Below, in pieces: positions 42,857 to 51,607 of a stretch of 64,000 nucleotides of DNA. Each line of letters opens with the position of its first letter. Position 1 is the first letter of the stretch. Below the pieces are notes generated by a model, which saw nothing but the letters and a program-made list of their open reading frames with translations, ran no database searches and was not told where the DNA came from. This stretch comes from Nannocystis bainbridge (GTDB lineage Bacteria > Myxococcota_A > Polyangia > Nannocystales > Nannocystaceae). The position numbers and the translations under genes are program-made. The DNA lies in NCBI RefSeq assembly GCF_028368995.1, contig NZ_JAQNDL010000001.1, forward strand, positions 3,250,001 to 3,314,000, in the 5' to 3' direction.

Positions 42857-43768
42857 TCACGCGGGCGTGAAGGTCGAGTCGATGGAGTTGACGATCTCGA
42901 CGTTCATCTGCCCGGCCGAGATGTTGGTGGTCGACGACGAGGTGCGGCGGACCGGCAGCTGCTCGTCGAGGTTGAACAGGACGGTGCCCTCGGCGGCGAC
43001 GTCGAGGGTGATCATCTGCTTGCCCTGCTCGACCGCGCCGGACGACTCGGACTCGTACTTGACCTCGGCGATGCGCTTGCCCGAGGAGCTGTCGATCTTG
43101 ACCAGCGTGAACTTGCTGGTGGTGTCGACCGGGATCACCAGACCCTGCAGGTTCTCGTCCTTGCGCTCGGTGGTCTCCACCGTCTTGCCCTCGACCAGCG
43201 CGGCCTTCGGCAGCTCCGGCAGGCCGAGCACGCCGGTGGCGAAGCCGCCGACCGCGGCCTCGACGCCCTTCTTCTCCTTGGCGGCCGCCGTCTCCGGCAG
43301 CGCCTTGGTCCCGGCCTCGTCGAGCTCGCCGCGGTTGTCGGCGACGAAGGCGCCGGTGAAGCTCTGGACCGCGGCCTTGGGGTCGACCGGCGTCTCACCC
43401 TCCTTGGGCGGCGGCAACATGTCCTTGCCGAGCACGAACTCGCGGACCTCGGCCACGGTCAGGCCGACCTTGAGCTTGCCGCCGCCGGCGTCGCTCACGT
43501 CGAGCAGGCCGGACAGGTCGCCCGAGGCCTCGTTGACGCCCTGGGGCGAGGTCGCCTTGAAGCTGAACTTGACGTCGGCCCGCAGCTTGACCGGGCCGGC
43601 CTTGTAGCGCAGCTCGGTGCCCCCCTTGGCCACTTCGCCGGAGCCGCCCGCCCCGTCCGGACCGGCCGAGTCGGCGCCCTTCTTGCAGGCGAGCGGGGAC
43701 GAGGCGAGCGCGACGAACAGGGCGAAGACCGCAGGACGGCGGCCGAGGAGGGTGCGTGAGGTCGACAT
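42857..43768 (-). CDS. Lipoprotein, DUF-type envelope protein
   Basis: 303 aa from ATG 43768, directly before a signal sequence with lipobox SPLAC. The longer ORF upstream runs antisense to the YkgJ-like gene and is rejected. Mature part is beta-rich ([69 protein letters not shown]) without known motif; it resembles lipid-binding or LolA-like folds only in strand pattern. Same strand as queC, 31 bp before it. Function unknown. Confidence 0.65.
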   Translation of the reverse strand: MSTSRTLLGRRPAVFALFVALASSPLACKKGADSAGPDGAGGSGEVAKGGTELRYKAGPVKLRADVKFSFKATSPQGVNEASGDLSGLLDVSDAGGGKLKVGLTVAEVREFVLGKDMLPPPKEGETPVDPKAAVQSFTGAFVADNRGELDEAGTKALPETAAAKEKKGVEAAVGGFATGVLGLPELPKAALVEGKTVETTERKDENLQGLVIPVDTTSKFTLVKIDSSSGKRIAEVKYESESSGAVEQGKQMITLDVAAEGTVLFNLDEQLPVRRTSSSTTNISAGQMNVEIVNSIDSTFTPA

Positions 43769-43865
43769 CGGCGGCAACGCTAACCGCGCGAGCCAGGCCG
43801 TGCAACCGGGCCGCAGGCGCACGCCCGTGAAAAAGCTCTGCCCCTCTGCTAAGAAGTCGCCGCCC

Positions 43866-44810
43866 ATGGTCCTGGCTCTCTTCAAGCGCCTCCTCGGCCG
43901 CCGGCCGACAATGCCGCGCGACCAGATCACCCGCATCCCACGGGCAGTCCGCAAGGCCACCGAGCCGCAGGTCGCCGCCATCCAGGCCGCCCTCGACGAG
44001 CTCGCCGCGCTGCCGGGGCTCGCCGACATCGCCCTGAACAAGCGCGCCCCCAAGGGCTTCTACGCGGCCGCCGCCCGCTTCGTCGCCGCCTACGACGCCT
44101 ACGTCGAGGCTGTCTCGAAGCACATGAACCTCGGGTCAGCCGCCCGCCCCGGCACGCCGGAGGGGTTCCGCTGCTGCCACGAGCAGCCGGTCGGCGTCAG
44201 CGGGGTCGAGGCGCTGCTGATCTACCGCACGATCCGCCCGTGGCGTGACTTCGCTGAGGTGGCCAAGCGCCTGGCCGAGCTCGGTGAGGCGCAGTTCAAG
44301 GAGATCCAGCAGCGTCACACCGGCAAGGACCCGGAGAAGATCGCGATGACGGACACGGCGGTCGAGCAGGGCCGGCTGGCGTTCGCCCAGCGCGGCGACC
44401 TGTGCCCGCTGCTCGACCCGCAGACCCACCGCTGCCGCGTCTGGGACGTGCGACCCAACGTGTGCCGCATGCACTTCGTGGTCGGCGACCCCGAAGCCGC
44501 GGACCCGCGCAGCCCGGGGTTCGCCAAGGTGCAAGCCCGCAACATCCGCCTGCCGGTGCGCCAGCAGGTGGCGTTGATGCAGATCGAGAAGCGGATGATG
44601 CTCGGCGTGGCGCCGTTCCTCAACGCGGGCCTGCTGCAGATGCTGCAGTTCTGCGAGGGGCAGACGATCCCCGAAGTCGGCGAGACGGCGCCGCGGTTCG
44701 CCCCCGACGGCCAGCCCGCGCCGAAGGCCAACCGCAACAATCCGGCCGCCAAGAAATTTCAGAAGGAGCGCGCGCGAGAGCAGCGGCGCGCGCCCAGCAA
44801 GAAGAAGTGA
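43866..44810 (+). CDS. YkgJ-family Cys-cluster protein
   Basis: 314 aa from ATG 43866. Cysteine cluster of the YkgJ (zinc/iron-chelating) type: FRCCHE near residue 104, then DLCPLLDPQTHRCRVWDVRPNVCRMHF. The family binds an Fe-S cluster or zinc. N-terminal ~90 residues helical; the C terminus is Lys/Arg-rich (KKFQKERAREQRRAPSKKK). Divergent from the lipoprotein gene at 43768 over 97 bp. Followed by the 52-bp repeat block. Confidence 0.8.
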   Translation: MVLALFKRLLGRRPTMPRDQITRIPRAVRKATEPQVAAIQAALDELAALPGLADIALNKRAPKGFYAAAARFVAAYDAYVEAVSKHMNLGSAARPGTPEGFRCCHEQPVGVSGVEALLIYRTIRPWRDFAEVAKRLAELGEAQFKEIQQRHTGKDPEKIAMTDTAVEQGRLAFAQRGDLCPLLDPQTHRCRVWDVRPNVCRMHFVVGDPEAADPRSPGFAKVQARNIRLPVRQQVALMQIEKRMMLGVAPFLNAGLLQMLQFCEGQTIPEVGETAPRFAPDGQPAPKANRNNPAAKKFQKERAREQRRAPSKKK

Positions 44811-44840
44811 GGGCCCGCAGGCGGGCGCTCGGTCGCGCGG

Positions 44841-45125
44841 GTGCGTCACGGCTGCGAAGTCGATGCGAGGCCCGCGGCCTCGCGCGAGCGCGGCGCGCCG
44901 AAGTTGCGAAGCCCCGCGGTCTCGCGTGGTGCGACGCGGCTGCGAAGTCGATGCGAAGACCGCGTCGCTCGCTCGCGTGAGCGCGGCGCGGCTGCGAAGT
45001 CGACGCGAGGCCCGCGTCCCTCGCTCGCGTGAGCGCGGCGCGGCTGCGAAGTCGATGCGAGGCCCTCGGTCCTTGCTCGCGTGAGAGCGCGCGACCTCGA
45101 AGATGATGCGAGGCCCGCGGGCCCG
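44841..45125. repeat. 52-bp tandem repeat block in convergent gap
   Basis: The 430-bp gap 44811-45240 is mostly copies of GGCTGCGAAGTCGATGCGAGGCCCGCG followed by CTCGCTCGCGTGAGCGCGGCGC. GCTGCGAAGT starts at 44851, 44939, 44991 and 45043, the last three at exact 52-bp spacing; a degenerate copy begins near 45094. It is unrelated to the TGTCC/GGACA family. ORFs through it in several frames (SRERGAAAKSMRGPR) are repeat artefacts. Confidence 0.93.
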
Positions 45126-45240
45126 CGAGTGCTCGCCCGCGCGAGGCGCCAGCCAACTGCTGGAAGAAGGATGCGGGCCCCGCACCGGGGCACGTCGACC
45201 CCGCGCTCGCGGGCTCTCGACCTCCGCCGACGATGCGGCC

Positions 45241-45762
45241 CTAGGGCGCGGCCGGCGGAGGTTGCGTCCAGCGGTAGCTGACGAAGGACGTGAGCGTGCC
45301 GTTGGCGTCGCCGCACATGAACATGACGTGCTGCTCGGCGGTGTCGCCGGTCAGCGTCACGCGGCCGTCCTTCTCCTCGCGCTGCACGGTGGGCACGATC
45401 TTCGCCAGCGCCGCGGCCAGTGGGTCGACGCAGTCTTTCAAGGTGGCGCCGGCCGGAAAGGCGAACAGAATTTGCGACGTGAAGCGGCCCTGGTCATCGG
45501 TGGGCGAGCGCCCCTTCTTCGTCACGCTCGCGCCCGGCAGCAACGCCGGCGAGAACCATGACGGGTCGGCCACGGACGAGGCCGGTGCATTGGTCGAGAG
45601 CTGCACCCCCCCCGCCGGGGCCGGCGTCGGCGCTGCCGCGGGTGTCGTCGACTTCACGGGCTCGGCGGTCGGCTTCGCCGGCGCTGCTTCGGGCGAGGGA
45701 CCACAAGCGACGAGCGCGAGGGTCAAGACGGACAGGGCGCGTGGCACGGACCGAAGGGGCAT
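45241..45762 (-). CDS. Small lipoprotein
   Basis: 173 aa from ATG 45762, directly before signal sequence and lipobox LVAC. Pro/Ala-rich linker (about residues 22-50), then a ~115-residue globular domain with two cysteines (KDCVDPL, MFMCGDANG) that I do not recognise. The upstream ORF extension overlaps the TIR gene and is rejected. Divergent from the TIR gene with a 39-bp gap, so their promoters must overlap. Confidence 0.65.
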   Translation of the reverse strand: MPLRSVPRALSVLTLALVACGPSPEAAPAKPTAEPVKSTTPAAAPTPAPAGGVQLSTNAPASSVADPSWFSPALLPGASVTKKGRSPTDDQGRFTSQILFAFPAGATLKDCVDPLAAALAKIVPTVQREEKDGRVTLTGDTAEQHVMFMCGDANGTLTSFVSYRWTQPPPAAP

Positions 45763-45801
45763 GCGCGAAAGTGTAGCGGAAACTGTCAGGAGGGAGCCGG
45801 T

Positions 45802-46371
45802 ATGAGGAGCGGGCCGTCGGTCACTGCCACTTCGCCGTCGTCGTCGCCCCGCGAGCAGGCGCAGCCGGTGCGCCACGGGGTCGTCGTCTGTTACAACCAT
45901 CGCGAGCGCGATCTGCTCGGCGAGCTGCAGGTGCACCTGAAGCCGCTGCAAAAGCAGTGGATGCTCGACCTCTGGGACGACGTGCGCGTCGCCGGGGCGG
46001 CCCCCGAGCTGCGGCGGGCCCTCGCGACCGCGCGCGTGACGGTGCTGCTGATCTCGCCGGGCTTCCTGGCCTCGGAGTTCATCACCGAGCACCGCCTGCC
46101 GATGCTGCTGGCCGCGCAGCCGCACCCGCGCGCCGCGGTCCAGTGCCTCTACATGCGCCCGGCGATGGACGCGTTCGTCGAGTTCACGTTCGCCGACCCG
46201 CGGACCCACCAGGCCCGCAGCGTCCGGATCTCGAGCTTCTACGGCCTCAACGACCCGATGAAGCCGGTGGCCGCGTTCGACCGCCGCGGCCGCGCCGAGA
46301 TCCTCGCCAACGCGGCCGAAGAGATCATCCGCGCCGCCCACCGCGCGCCGGTGACGAGCCTCGAGGCCTGA
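45802..46371 (+). CDS. TIR-domain protein
   Basis: 189 aa, almost entirely one TIR domain: VVVCYNHRERDLLGELQVHL (box 1), LDLWDDVRVAGAAPE (BB-loop region), ARVTVLLISPGFLASEFITE. In related bacterial TIRs the helix after SPxFLAS reads FIxxxELP with a conserved Glu; here it is EFITEHRLPML, with Arg at the ELP position but a Glu three residues earlier. NADase activity is therefore uncertain. No partner (SIR2, Thoeris ThsA, cyclase) is adjacent. It may be a stand-alone sensor/effector. Followed by a palindrome copy after the stop. Confidence 0.75.
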   Translation: MRSGPSVTATSPSSSPREQAQPVRHGVVVCYNHRERDLLGELQVHLKPLQKQWMLDLWDDVRVAGAAPELRRALATARVTVLLISPGFLASEFITEHRLPMLLAAQPHPRAAVQCLYMRPAMDAFVEFTFADPRTHQARSVRISSFYGLNDPMKPVAAFDRRGRAEILANAAEEIIRAAHRAPVTSLEA

Positions 46372-46382
46372 CCCGAATCACA

Positions 46383-46396
46383 TGTCCCCAGGGACA
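46383..46396. repeat. TGTCC-N4-GGACA palindrome after the TIR gene
   Basis: Exact copy, spacer CCAG, 11 bp after the TIR stop codon. In that position it could act as a 3' hairpin. Confidence 0.88.
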
Positions 46397-46545
46397 GGAT
46401 CGGGGGCGGCCCCGGGGCGGCATTGCCCGGGCGGCGCCGGCGAACCGGGCGACGGTCGGCTCGCCGGCGGTGCGGCCCGGCTTGTGTCGCCTGCGGGCGA
46501 CGATCTATCCTCGCCTCGCCGCGTCCGTCCGGGCGTTTCCGCTCC

Positions 46546-47490
46546 ATGCTGAACTCGCTGGCGACCTCGTGTTCGCGCGCCCGCTGGTGCGGGGTGGTCG
46601 TCGCCGCGGCGCTGGCGGGGCCGACGAAGGTCGCAGCGGCCCCCGAGCCGGCGCCGATCTCCGAGGCCGCCCAGAGCGCCTACGACCGCGGCCTGGCCGA
46701 GCGCGACGCCGGCCGGTTCCCCACGGCCGCGCGCGAGTTCGCGGCCGCCTACGCGCAGATCTCCGTCAGCCAGCGCGAGCTGCGGGCCGCCGTGCTGTTC
46801 GACCTCGTCGACGCCCACCGCGGCGCCTACACGGCCGGCGGCGAGCGCCGCGGCAACGAGCACCCGGCCGCGCACCTGTGCGCCGCCGACCGGGCCCTGG
46901 CCGACTTCATCGAGACCGAGCAGGAGCGCAAGCGCGGCCGCAAGTCGCCCGACATGGTCAAGGCGACCGGGCTGCGTGAGGAGGTCCGGAAGGACTTCAT
47001 GACCGCCAAGGCCCGCGAGGCCGACCTCGACTGCGCCGCGCTCGAGCTGCCGCGGGTGGTCGAGAAGCAGGAGGCCCTGCCCCCGCCGCCGAGCGAGGCG
47101 CCCCGCCAGCCGCGCGACCCCGACAAGCTGCTGATCGCCGGCGGGGTGACGGCCGGGGTCGGGCTGGCGCTGCTCGGGCTGATGGTCGGTGGCCTGGTCC
47201 GCGGCCAGCGCACCGAGGCCCGCGGCGCGGCGCTGGTGCAGGGGATGCCGGGGCTTTCGCCTGACGACCCGCAGCTGGCCGAGCTCGAGCGGCGCGGTCA
47301 CGGCGACAACGCGATGGCGGTGATCGGCGGGGTGTTCGGCTCGCTGGCGCTCGGCGCCGGGGTGGCCCTGCTGGTGATCGGCGCGCGGGCCAAGAAGGCG
47401 TCCGGACGGGCGGCCGAGCCGGCGCCGGTCGCCGTGTGGCCGGTGGCCTCGCCCGCGGGCGGCGGCGCGGCCCTGCGCTGGCGGTTCTGA
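46546..47490 (+). CDS. Exported protein with two C-terminal TM helices, kinase-associated
   Basis: 314 aa. Signal peptide cleaved near VAAAPEP, a helical TPR-like region (SAYDRGLAERDAGRFPTAAREFAAAYAQ), a Pro-rich linker, then two hydrophobic segments (LIAGGVTAGVGLALLGLMVGG and MAVIGGVFGSLALGAGVALLV) and a terminal GGAALRWRF. The same order is seen in the protein at 56894-57763, also beside a kinase. Likely a membrane partner or sensor for the kinase gene that begins 93 bp downstream. Confidence 0.72.
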   Translation: MLNSLATSCSRARWCGVVVAAALAGPTKVAAAPEPAPISEAAQSAYDRGLAERDAGRFPTAAREFAAAYAQISVSQRELRAAVLFDLVDAHRGAYTAGGERRGNEHPAAHLCAADRALADFIETEQERKRGRKSPDMVKATGLREEVRKDFMTAKAREADLDCAALELPRVVEKQEALPPPPSEAPRQPRDPDKLLIAGGVTAGVGLALLGLMVGGLVRGQRTEARGAALVQGMPGLSPDDPQLAELERRGHGDNAMAVIGGVFGSLALGAGVALLVIGARAKKASGRAAEPAPVAVWPVASPAGGGAALRWRF

Positions 47491-47583
47491 CGCGCCCGGC
47501 TGTCTCTCGGGACAGATGATCCTCGCTTCATGCGCCGGCCGCGAGGATCGGGGCAGCGACTTCCGCTATGCTGGGGCGGCCCG

Positions 47584-49224
47584 ATGCGTTCGCGTTCTTC
47601 CGGCCCGCGCAGGTCGAGCGGCCCCGGGGCCGGGATGTGGCCCGCCGAAGCGGACCCGTTGCTCGGCCACACCCTGGCCGACCGCTACAAGCTCGAGCGG
47701 GCGATCGGCCACGGCGGGATGGGCACGGTCTACCGCGCCGAGCACGTCGTGATCCGCAAGCCGGTCGCGGTCAAGGTGCTCGACGCGGCCCACAGCGAGC
47801 GCCGCCGCGAGGTCGAACGCTTCCTCAACGAGGCGCGCGCGGCCTCGAAGATCCGCCACGAGCACGTGGTCGACATCACCGACTTCGGCTCGACCGACGA
47901 CGGCCTGGTGTTCCTGGTGATGGAGTACCTCGAAGGCGAGGACCTGGCGAGCACCGGCGATCGCGAGGGGGCGCTGCCGTGGCGGCGGGCGGCGGCGATC
48001 GTGCTGCAGATCGCCGCGGCGCTGGAGGCCGCACACGCGCAGGGGATCGTGCACCGCGACATGAAGCCGGAGAACTGCTTCCGGATCCGCCGCGGCAACG
48101 ACCCGGACTTCATCAAGGTGCTCGACTTCGGGATCGCCAAGATGCTCGAAGACAGCGACGTCGAGCACCCGTCGAGCGCGAGCAGCGGGCTGCTCGGCAC
48201 GCCGGAGTACCTGGCGCCGGAGCTGATCCGCGGGCTCAAGCCGGACGCACGCGTCGACATCTACGCGGTCGGGGTGATGTTCTACGACCTGATGGTCGGC
48301 CGGCTGCCGTTCGCCGGCGAGAGCTTCATGTCGACGCTCACCGCCCATCTGATGCAGCTGCCGCAGCCGCCGTCGCAGGCCCGACCGGCGGCGGAGATCC
48401 CAGAGGCGGTCGACACCGTGGTCCTGCGCGCGCTGGCCAAGGACCGCGACCAGCGCTACGCGACGATCGGCGAGTTCTCGACGGCCCTGCGCGCCGCGAT
48501 CGCCGAGGCCGACGCCGCCCTGGCGCCGCCGCCCCCGCCGCTGCCGCCCCCGCCCGTGCCCGAGAAGCGCGGGATCCACCCGCGCGTGGCGATCGCGGCC
48601 GGCGTGGCGCTCCTGGTCGTGTTCTCGGCTGTCCTTTGGACCATGGCCAAGAGGTTCTATACGAAGGACCAGGTCGAGGCCGCCGCGGTCGTCTCGGCGC
48701 CGAACGTCGCGGCGCCGGCGTTCAACCCCGCACCAGTGATCAACGAGGCGCCGCTGCCCGTCGCGCCGGCCGTCGCGCCGGCGAAGCTCGAGGCCCCCGC
48801 GCCCGAGGCTCCCACGCCCGCGGCCGTGGAGGTCGCAGTGCCCGACGTCGAGGCGGTCGAGCCGGTCGATTCGGTCGCCGCTGCCGAGAGCGACACCGAC
48901 GCCGCGCCCGAGCCGCCGCGAGGTCCGACCGCCGCGCCGAAGGGTCCGCGCAGCGGGCCGGGGCCGCTGACGGCCGGCGAGTTCACGGCGGCGATGACCA
49001 AGGTGGGCGCGCGGGTCAAGCTCGAGTGCTCGCGGTTCTCGCTGCGCAAGATGGAGGTGACGGTGCAGGTGATCGTCGGGGCCGACGGCACCGTCAAGAG
49101 CGCGGCGCCGACCGGTTCGCAGGCGGGCAGCACGCTCGGCAACTGCGTGGCGCGGGTGGTCAAGACGGCGCTGCTGCGGGCGACGCGGGCCAAGTCGACG
49201 CATCGGCACACGTTCACGATGTGA
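47584..49224 (+). CDS. Ser/Thr protein kinase with extracytoplasmic AgmX-type domain
   Basis: 546 aa from ATG 47584; ATGs at 47530 and 47635 are alternatives and the region before the kinase domain is uninformative. Motifs: IGHGGMGTVYRAEH, VAVKVLD, IVHRDMKPENCF, VLDFGIAKML, GTPEYLAPE. Proline stretch, one TM (VAIAAGVALLVVFSAVLWTM), a Pro/Ala/Val linker, then a C-terminal domain KLECSRF...VTVQVIVGADGTVKSA...NCVARVV, the AgmX/PglI type also found in the lipoprotein at 17149. Active-site residues complete. Followed 13 bp later by an SDR gene. Confidence 0.92.
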   Translation: MRSRSSGPRRSSGPGAGMWPAEADPLLGHTLADRYKLERAIGHGGMGTVYRAEHVVIRKPVAVKVLDAAHSERRREVERFLNEARAASKIRHEHVVDITDFGSTDDGLVFLVMEYLEGEDLASTGDREGALPWRRAAAIVLQIAAALEAAHAQGIVHRDMKPENCFRIRRGNDPDFIKVLDFGIAKMLEDSDVEHPSSASSGLLGTPEYLAPELIRGLKPDARVDIYAVGVMFYDLMVGRLPFAGESFMSTLTAHLMQLPQPPSQARPAAEIPEAVDTVVLRALAKDRDQRYATIGEFSTALRAAIAEADAALAPPPPPLPPPPVPEKRGIHPRVAIAAGVALLVVFSAVLWTMAKRFYTKDQVEAAAVVSAPNVAAPAFNPAPVINEAPLPVAPAVAPAKLEAPAPEAPTPAAVEVAVPDVEAVEPVDSVAAAESDTDAAPEPPRGPTAAPKGPRSGPGPLTAGEFTAAMTKVGARVKLECSRFSLRKMEVTVQVIVGADGTVKSAAPTGSQAGSTLGNCVARVVKTALLRATRAKSTHRHTFTM

Positions 49225-49237
49225 TAGCGTCGCGGCG

Positions 49238-50011
49238 ATGAAGCGACTCACGGGCAAGCGGGCGCTGGTCACCGGCGCGACCAGCGGGATCGGTCGGGCC
49301 ATCGCGCTGCGGTTCGCGGAGGAGGGCGCGAGCCTGGCGATCACCGGGCGGCGGCTCGAGCGGCTGACCGAGACCGCCGAGCGGGCGCGGGCGGCCGGCG
49401 CCGAGGTGGTGGCGATCGCCGCCGAGCACACCCGCGGCGAGGACAACGAGCGCGTCGTCGACGAGGCGCTGCGGGGCCTCGGCGGCCTCGACGTGCTGGT
49501 CAACGCCGCCGGGGTGATCGGCAACGACTCGCTGCTCGACAGCCCGAAGCCCGACGAGTGGCGGCGGATCATGGACTGCAACCTCGAGGCGGTCTACGAC
49601 CTGACCCGAAGGGCAGCCCCGTCGCTGGCCCTTGGCCGCAATCCTTCGATCATCAACCTGTCGAGCATCGCCGGCCTGCGCCCCTACCCGACGATCCTGG
49701 CCTACTGCGTCAGCAAGGCCGCGCTCGACATGCTGACCCAGTGCCTCGCGCTCGAGCTGGCGCCGCGCGGGGTCCGGGTCAACGCGATCTGCCCGGGCGT
49801 GGTCGTCAGCGAGCTGCACACCGCCACCGGCGCGGTCGCCGACTACGCGGCGTTCCTCGAGCGCGCCAAGTCGACCCACCCGCTCGGCCGCCCCGGCCAG
49901 CCGGACGAGATCGCCGCCCTGGCGGCGTTCCTCGTCAGCGACGAGGCCGGCTGGATCACCGGCGGCCTGCACACGATCGACGGCGGCCGCACCCTGACCT
50001 CGCTGCGCTGA
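49238..50011 (+). CDS. SDR-family oxidoreductase
   Basis: 257 aa. Rossmann TGATSGIG (13-20), NAAGVIGND, catalytic Ser in INLSSIAGL and YCVSK (Tyr and Lys), C-terminal PGVVVSELHT and GWITGGLHTIDGGRT. Similar to FabG-like NAD(P)-dependent alcohol dehydrogenases; substrate unknown. Co-directional with the kinase (13-bp gap). A one-base variant of the palindrome family encodes LTRRAAPS. Ends in a convergent gap holding a five-unit array. Confidence 0.93.
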   Translation: MKRLTGKRALVTGATSGIGRAIALRFAEEGASLAITGRRLERLTETAERARAAGAEVVAIAAEHTRGEDNERVVDEALRGLGGLDVLVNAAGVIGNDSLLDSPKPDEWRRIMDCNLEAVYDLTRRAAPSLALGRNPSIINLSSIAGLRPYPTILAYCVSKAALDMLTQCLALELAPRGVRVNAICPGVVVSELHTATGAVADYAAFLERAKSTHPLGRPGQPDEIAALAAFLVSDEAGWITGGLHTIDGGRTLTSLR

Positions 50012-50056
50012 GCGCTGAGCCGCGAGCCGGGCCCATCAGCTATGACGCCTCGCTAA

Positions 50057-50117
50057 TGTCCCTCGGGACATGTCTCACTGAACATGCCCGCGAAGACATG
50101 TCCTTCGGGACATGTCC
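50057..50117. repeat. 14-bp-period palindrome array (5 units) in convergent gap
   Basis: Half-sites at exactly 14-bp steps: TGTCC 50057, TGTCT 50071, TGCCC 50085, TGTCC 50099, TGTCC 50113, alternating with GGACA, GAACA, AGACA and GGACA. The last half-site abuts the stop codon of the DUF4291 gene (50118). Two exact palindromes (50057-50070, 50099-50112). Confidence 0.95.
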
Positions 50118-50765
50118 TCAGGGCTTGTCGATGCCGAGCCTGGCTGCGACCGCCGGGTCCTCGACCGGATAGACCTCTTCGCGCGGGGTGACCAGCGCCT
50201 CGCGGTCGCCCTCGAACCACTCCCGGCGCTGCCTGGCCACGAACGCCGAGATGTCTTCGATCTCGACCAGCCACTCGTGCGCGTAGGCGGCGAGCGTAGG
50301 GCCGCGCAGGCCGAGCTGGATCGCCCGCCGCTCCTGCTTGTCGCCCGAGGGCCCGTGGTCCGGGTCCCACTGCAGGCGCACGTCGGAGCTCTTGCCGAGC
50401 CGCTCCCACGCCTGCCGATCGGCGTAGACCCCGGGCTCGTGGGACGAGTGGATCGCCTGCGCGAGAATTTTATTAAAGGCTTCGCGGCGGATGCGGACGG
50501 CCAGCGTCACCTCCTGGCCCTCCTTCGTGCCCCAGCCCGATCTGTACATCATCCACAAAAAATTGGGCTTCACCCACGACATGCGCTCGAGGCTGAAGGG
50601 CCCGCCGAAGCGCTGGTGCTGGGCCGCCCAGTGCCCGATCTCCGGGCGGTACGCCTGGTACACCACGATCGTCTCGGCGTCGAACTGGGCCAGGATGTGG
50701 CGGCCCGATCGTGGCCAGCGGTCGCGTTGCAAGTTGTAAGGTTCAGTGATCAGCTTCATGGTCAT
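50118..50765 (-). CDS. DUF4291 family protein
   Basis: 215 aa, full family length: LITEPYNLQRDRWPRSGRHILAQFD, VYQAYRPEIGHWAAQHQRFGG, MSWVKPNFLWMMYRSGWGTKEGQE. Start ATG 50765; ATG 50759 is equally possible and neither has a good ribosome site. The leader is a T/A-rich stretch (ACTTTTTTAATAAGAAT), very unlike the surrounding GC level. It lies 20 bp after the acetyltransferase gene, so likely an operon. Function of the family unknown. Confidence 0.9.
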   Translation of the reverse strand: MTMKLITEPYNLQRDRWPRSGRHILAQFDAETIVVYQAYRPEIGHWAAQHQRFGGPFSLERMSWVKPNFLWMMYRSGWGTKEGQEVTLAVRIRREAFNKILAQAIHSSHEPGVYADRQAWERLGKSSDVRLQWDPDHGPSGDKQERRAIQLGLRGPTLAAYAHEWLVEIEDISAFVARQRREWFEGDREALVTPREEVYPVEDPAVAARLGIDKP

Positions 50766-50785
50766 ATTCTTATTAAAAAAGTCTT

Positions 50786-50812
50786 TCAGGACATGTCGTC
50801 GGGGACAGGTCC
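50786..50812. repeat. Palindrome array at the 3' end of the acetyltransferase gene
   Basis: GGACA-TGTCG-TCGG-GGACA-GGTCC (50789-50812), 14-bp register. Read on the minus strand it encodes the terminal GPVPDDMS of the acetyltransferase. Confidence 0.85.
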
Positions 50813-51607
50813 CTTGAAGTGGCAAAATTCGAGGTGGATGGTCGCGCCGATCGCCAGCATGTGCGCGGTGAGGTTCGGGTCGGCCTCGGCGACGATGCCC
50901 ATGCCTGGCAGATCTGGCCGCGCGTGCGGGCGCAGGCCGGCGAGCAGCGGCGCCGCGAAGGCCGGCTCGGCGACGCGGAACGGAAAGGCGCCGGGGAAGT
51001 CGGGGTTGAACGACGCGAACCCGAGGTGCACCGCCGCCGGCTCGGCGGGGTCGACGAGGCGCATCAAGACGCGTCCGGCCTCGCGGCCCCCGGCGAGTTG
51101 CCCGCCCGGCAGCGCGAACGCGGCCTCGATCACCGGCTCCTCGAGCGGCTCGATCGCCCGCGTGGTGAGCAGCTTGCGCGGAGCCGGCAGCGCCTCGGTC
51201 TGGGCCCACGTGAAGCGCAGCGCGGTCGAGCGATAGGCCTCGCGCATGCCGAGGCGCTGATAGAGACCGACGGCGGGCAGGTTGCCGGGCTTGACGTTGA
51301 GGCACCAGGTCGCGCAGCCGGTCGCGCGCAGCTCGGCGGCGACGGCCCGCAACATGGCGAGGCCGAGGCCGCGGCCGCGGTGCCCGGCCGCGACGATGAC
51401 GTGGCGGATGTAGCCGACGCCGGCCAGGCGCTCGAAGAACAGGTAACCGACCGCGACGCCGTGCTGGTCGAAGAACCAGGTGTTGGGGGCGATCTCGGCG
51501 GCCCAGTGCGCGGGCGAGGGGACCGGGTCGCCGGTGTCGAGTTCGGGGAAGAGGCGGGCGAACGCGGGGTAGTCGTCGCCGCCCGCGAGACGGTGCGCGA
51601 GGACCAT
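50786..51607 (-). CDS. GNAT acetyltransferase (two-domain)
   Basis: 273 aa. First domain: YIRHVIVAAGHRGRGLGLAMLRAV is the acetyl-CoA-binding RGxG motif, then TWCLNVKPGNLPAVGLYQRLGM. The second half looks like a degenerate second GNAT copy, as in mycothiol-synthase-like proteins. Substrate unknown. The last eight residues (GPVPDDMS) are encoded by a palindrome array, so the natural C terminus has been altered or extended by the repeat. Divergent from the sulfatase gene; the 237-bp gap holds nothing I can assign. Confidence 0.85.
   Translation of the reverse strand: MVLAHRLAGGDDYPAFARLFPELDTGDPVPSPAHWAAEIAPNTWFFDQHGVAVGYLFFERLAGVGYIRHVIVAAGHRGRGLGLAMLRAVAAELRATGCATWCLNVKPGNLPAVGLYQRLGMREAYRSTALRFTWAQTEALPAPRKLLTTRAIEPLEEPVIEAAFALPGGQLAGGREAGRVLMRLVDPAEPAAVHLGFASFNPDFPGAFPFRVAEPAFAAPLLAGLRPHARPDLPGMGIVAEADPNLTAHMLAIGATIHLEFCHFKGPVPDDMS

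Noticed and set aside
42857..44053. Extended 398-aa version of the queC-upstream lipoprotein
   Set aside because: It overlaps the YkgJ-like gene antisense; ATG 43768 precedes the signal peptide.
45241..46341. Extended 366-aa version of the small lipoprotein
   Set aside because: It runs antisense through the TIR gene; ATG 45762 precedes a clean lipoprotein signal.
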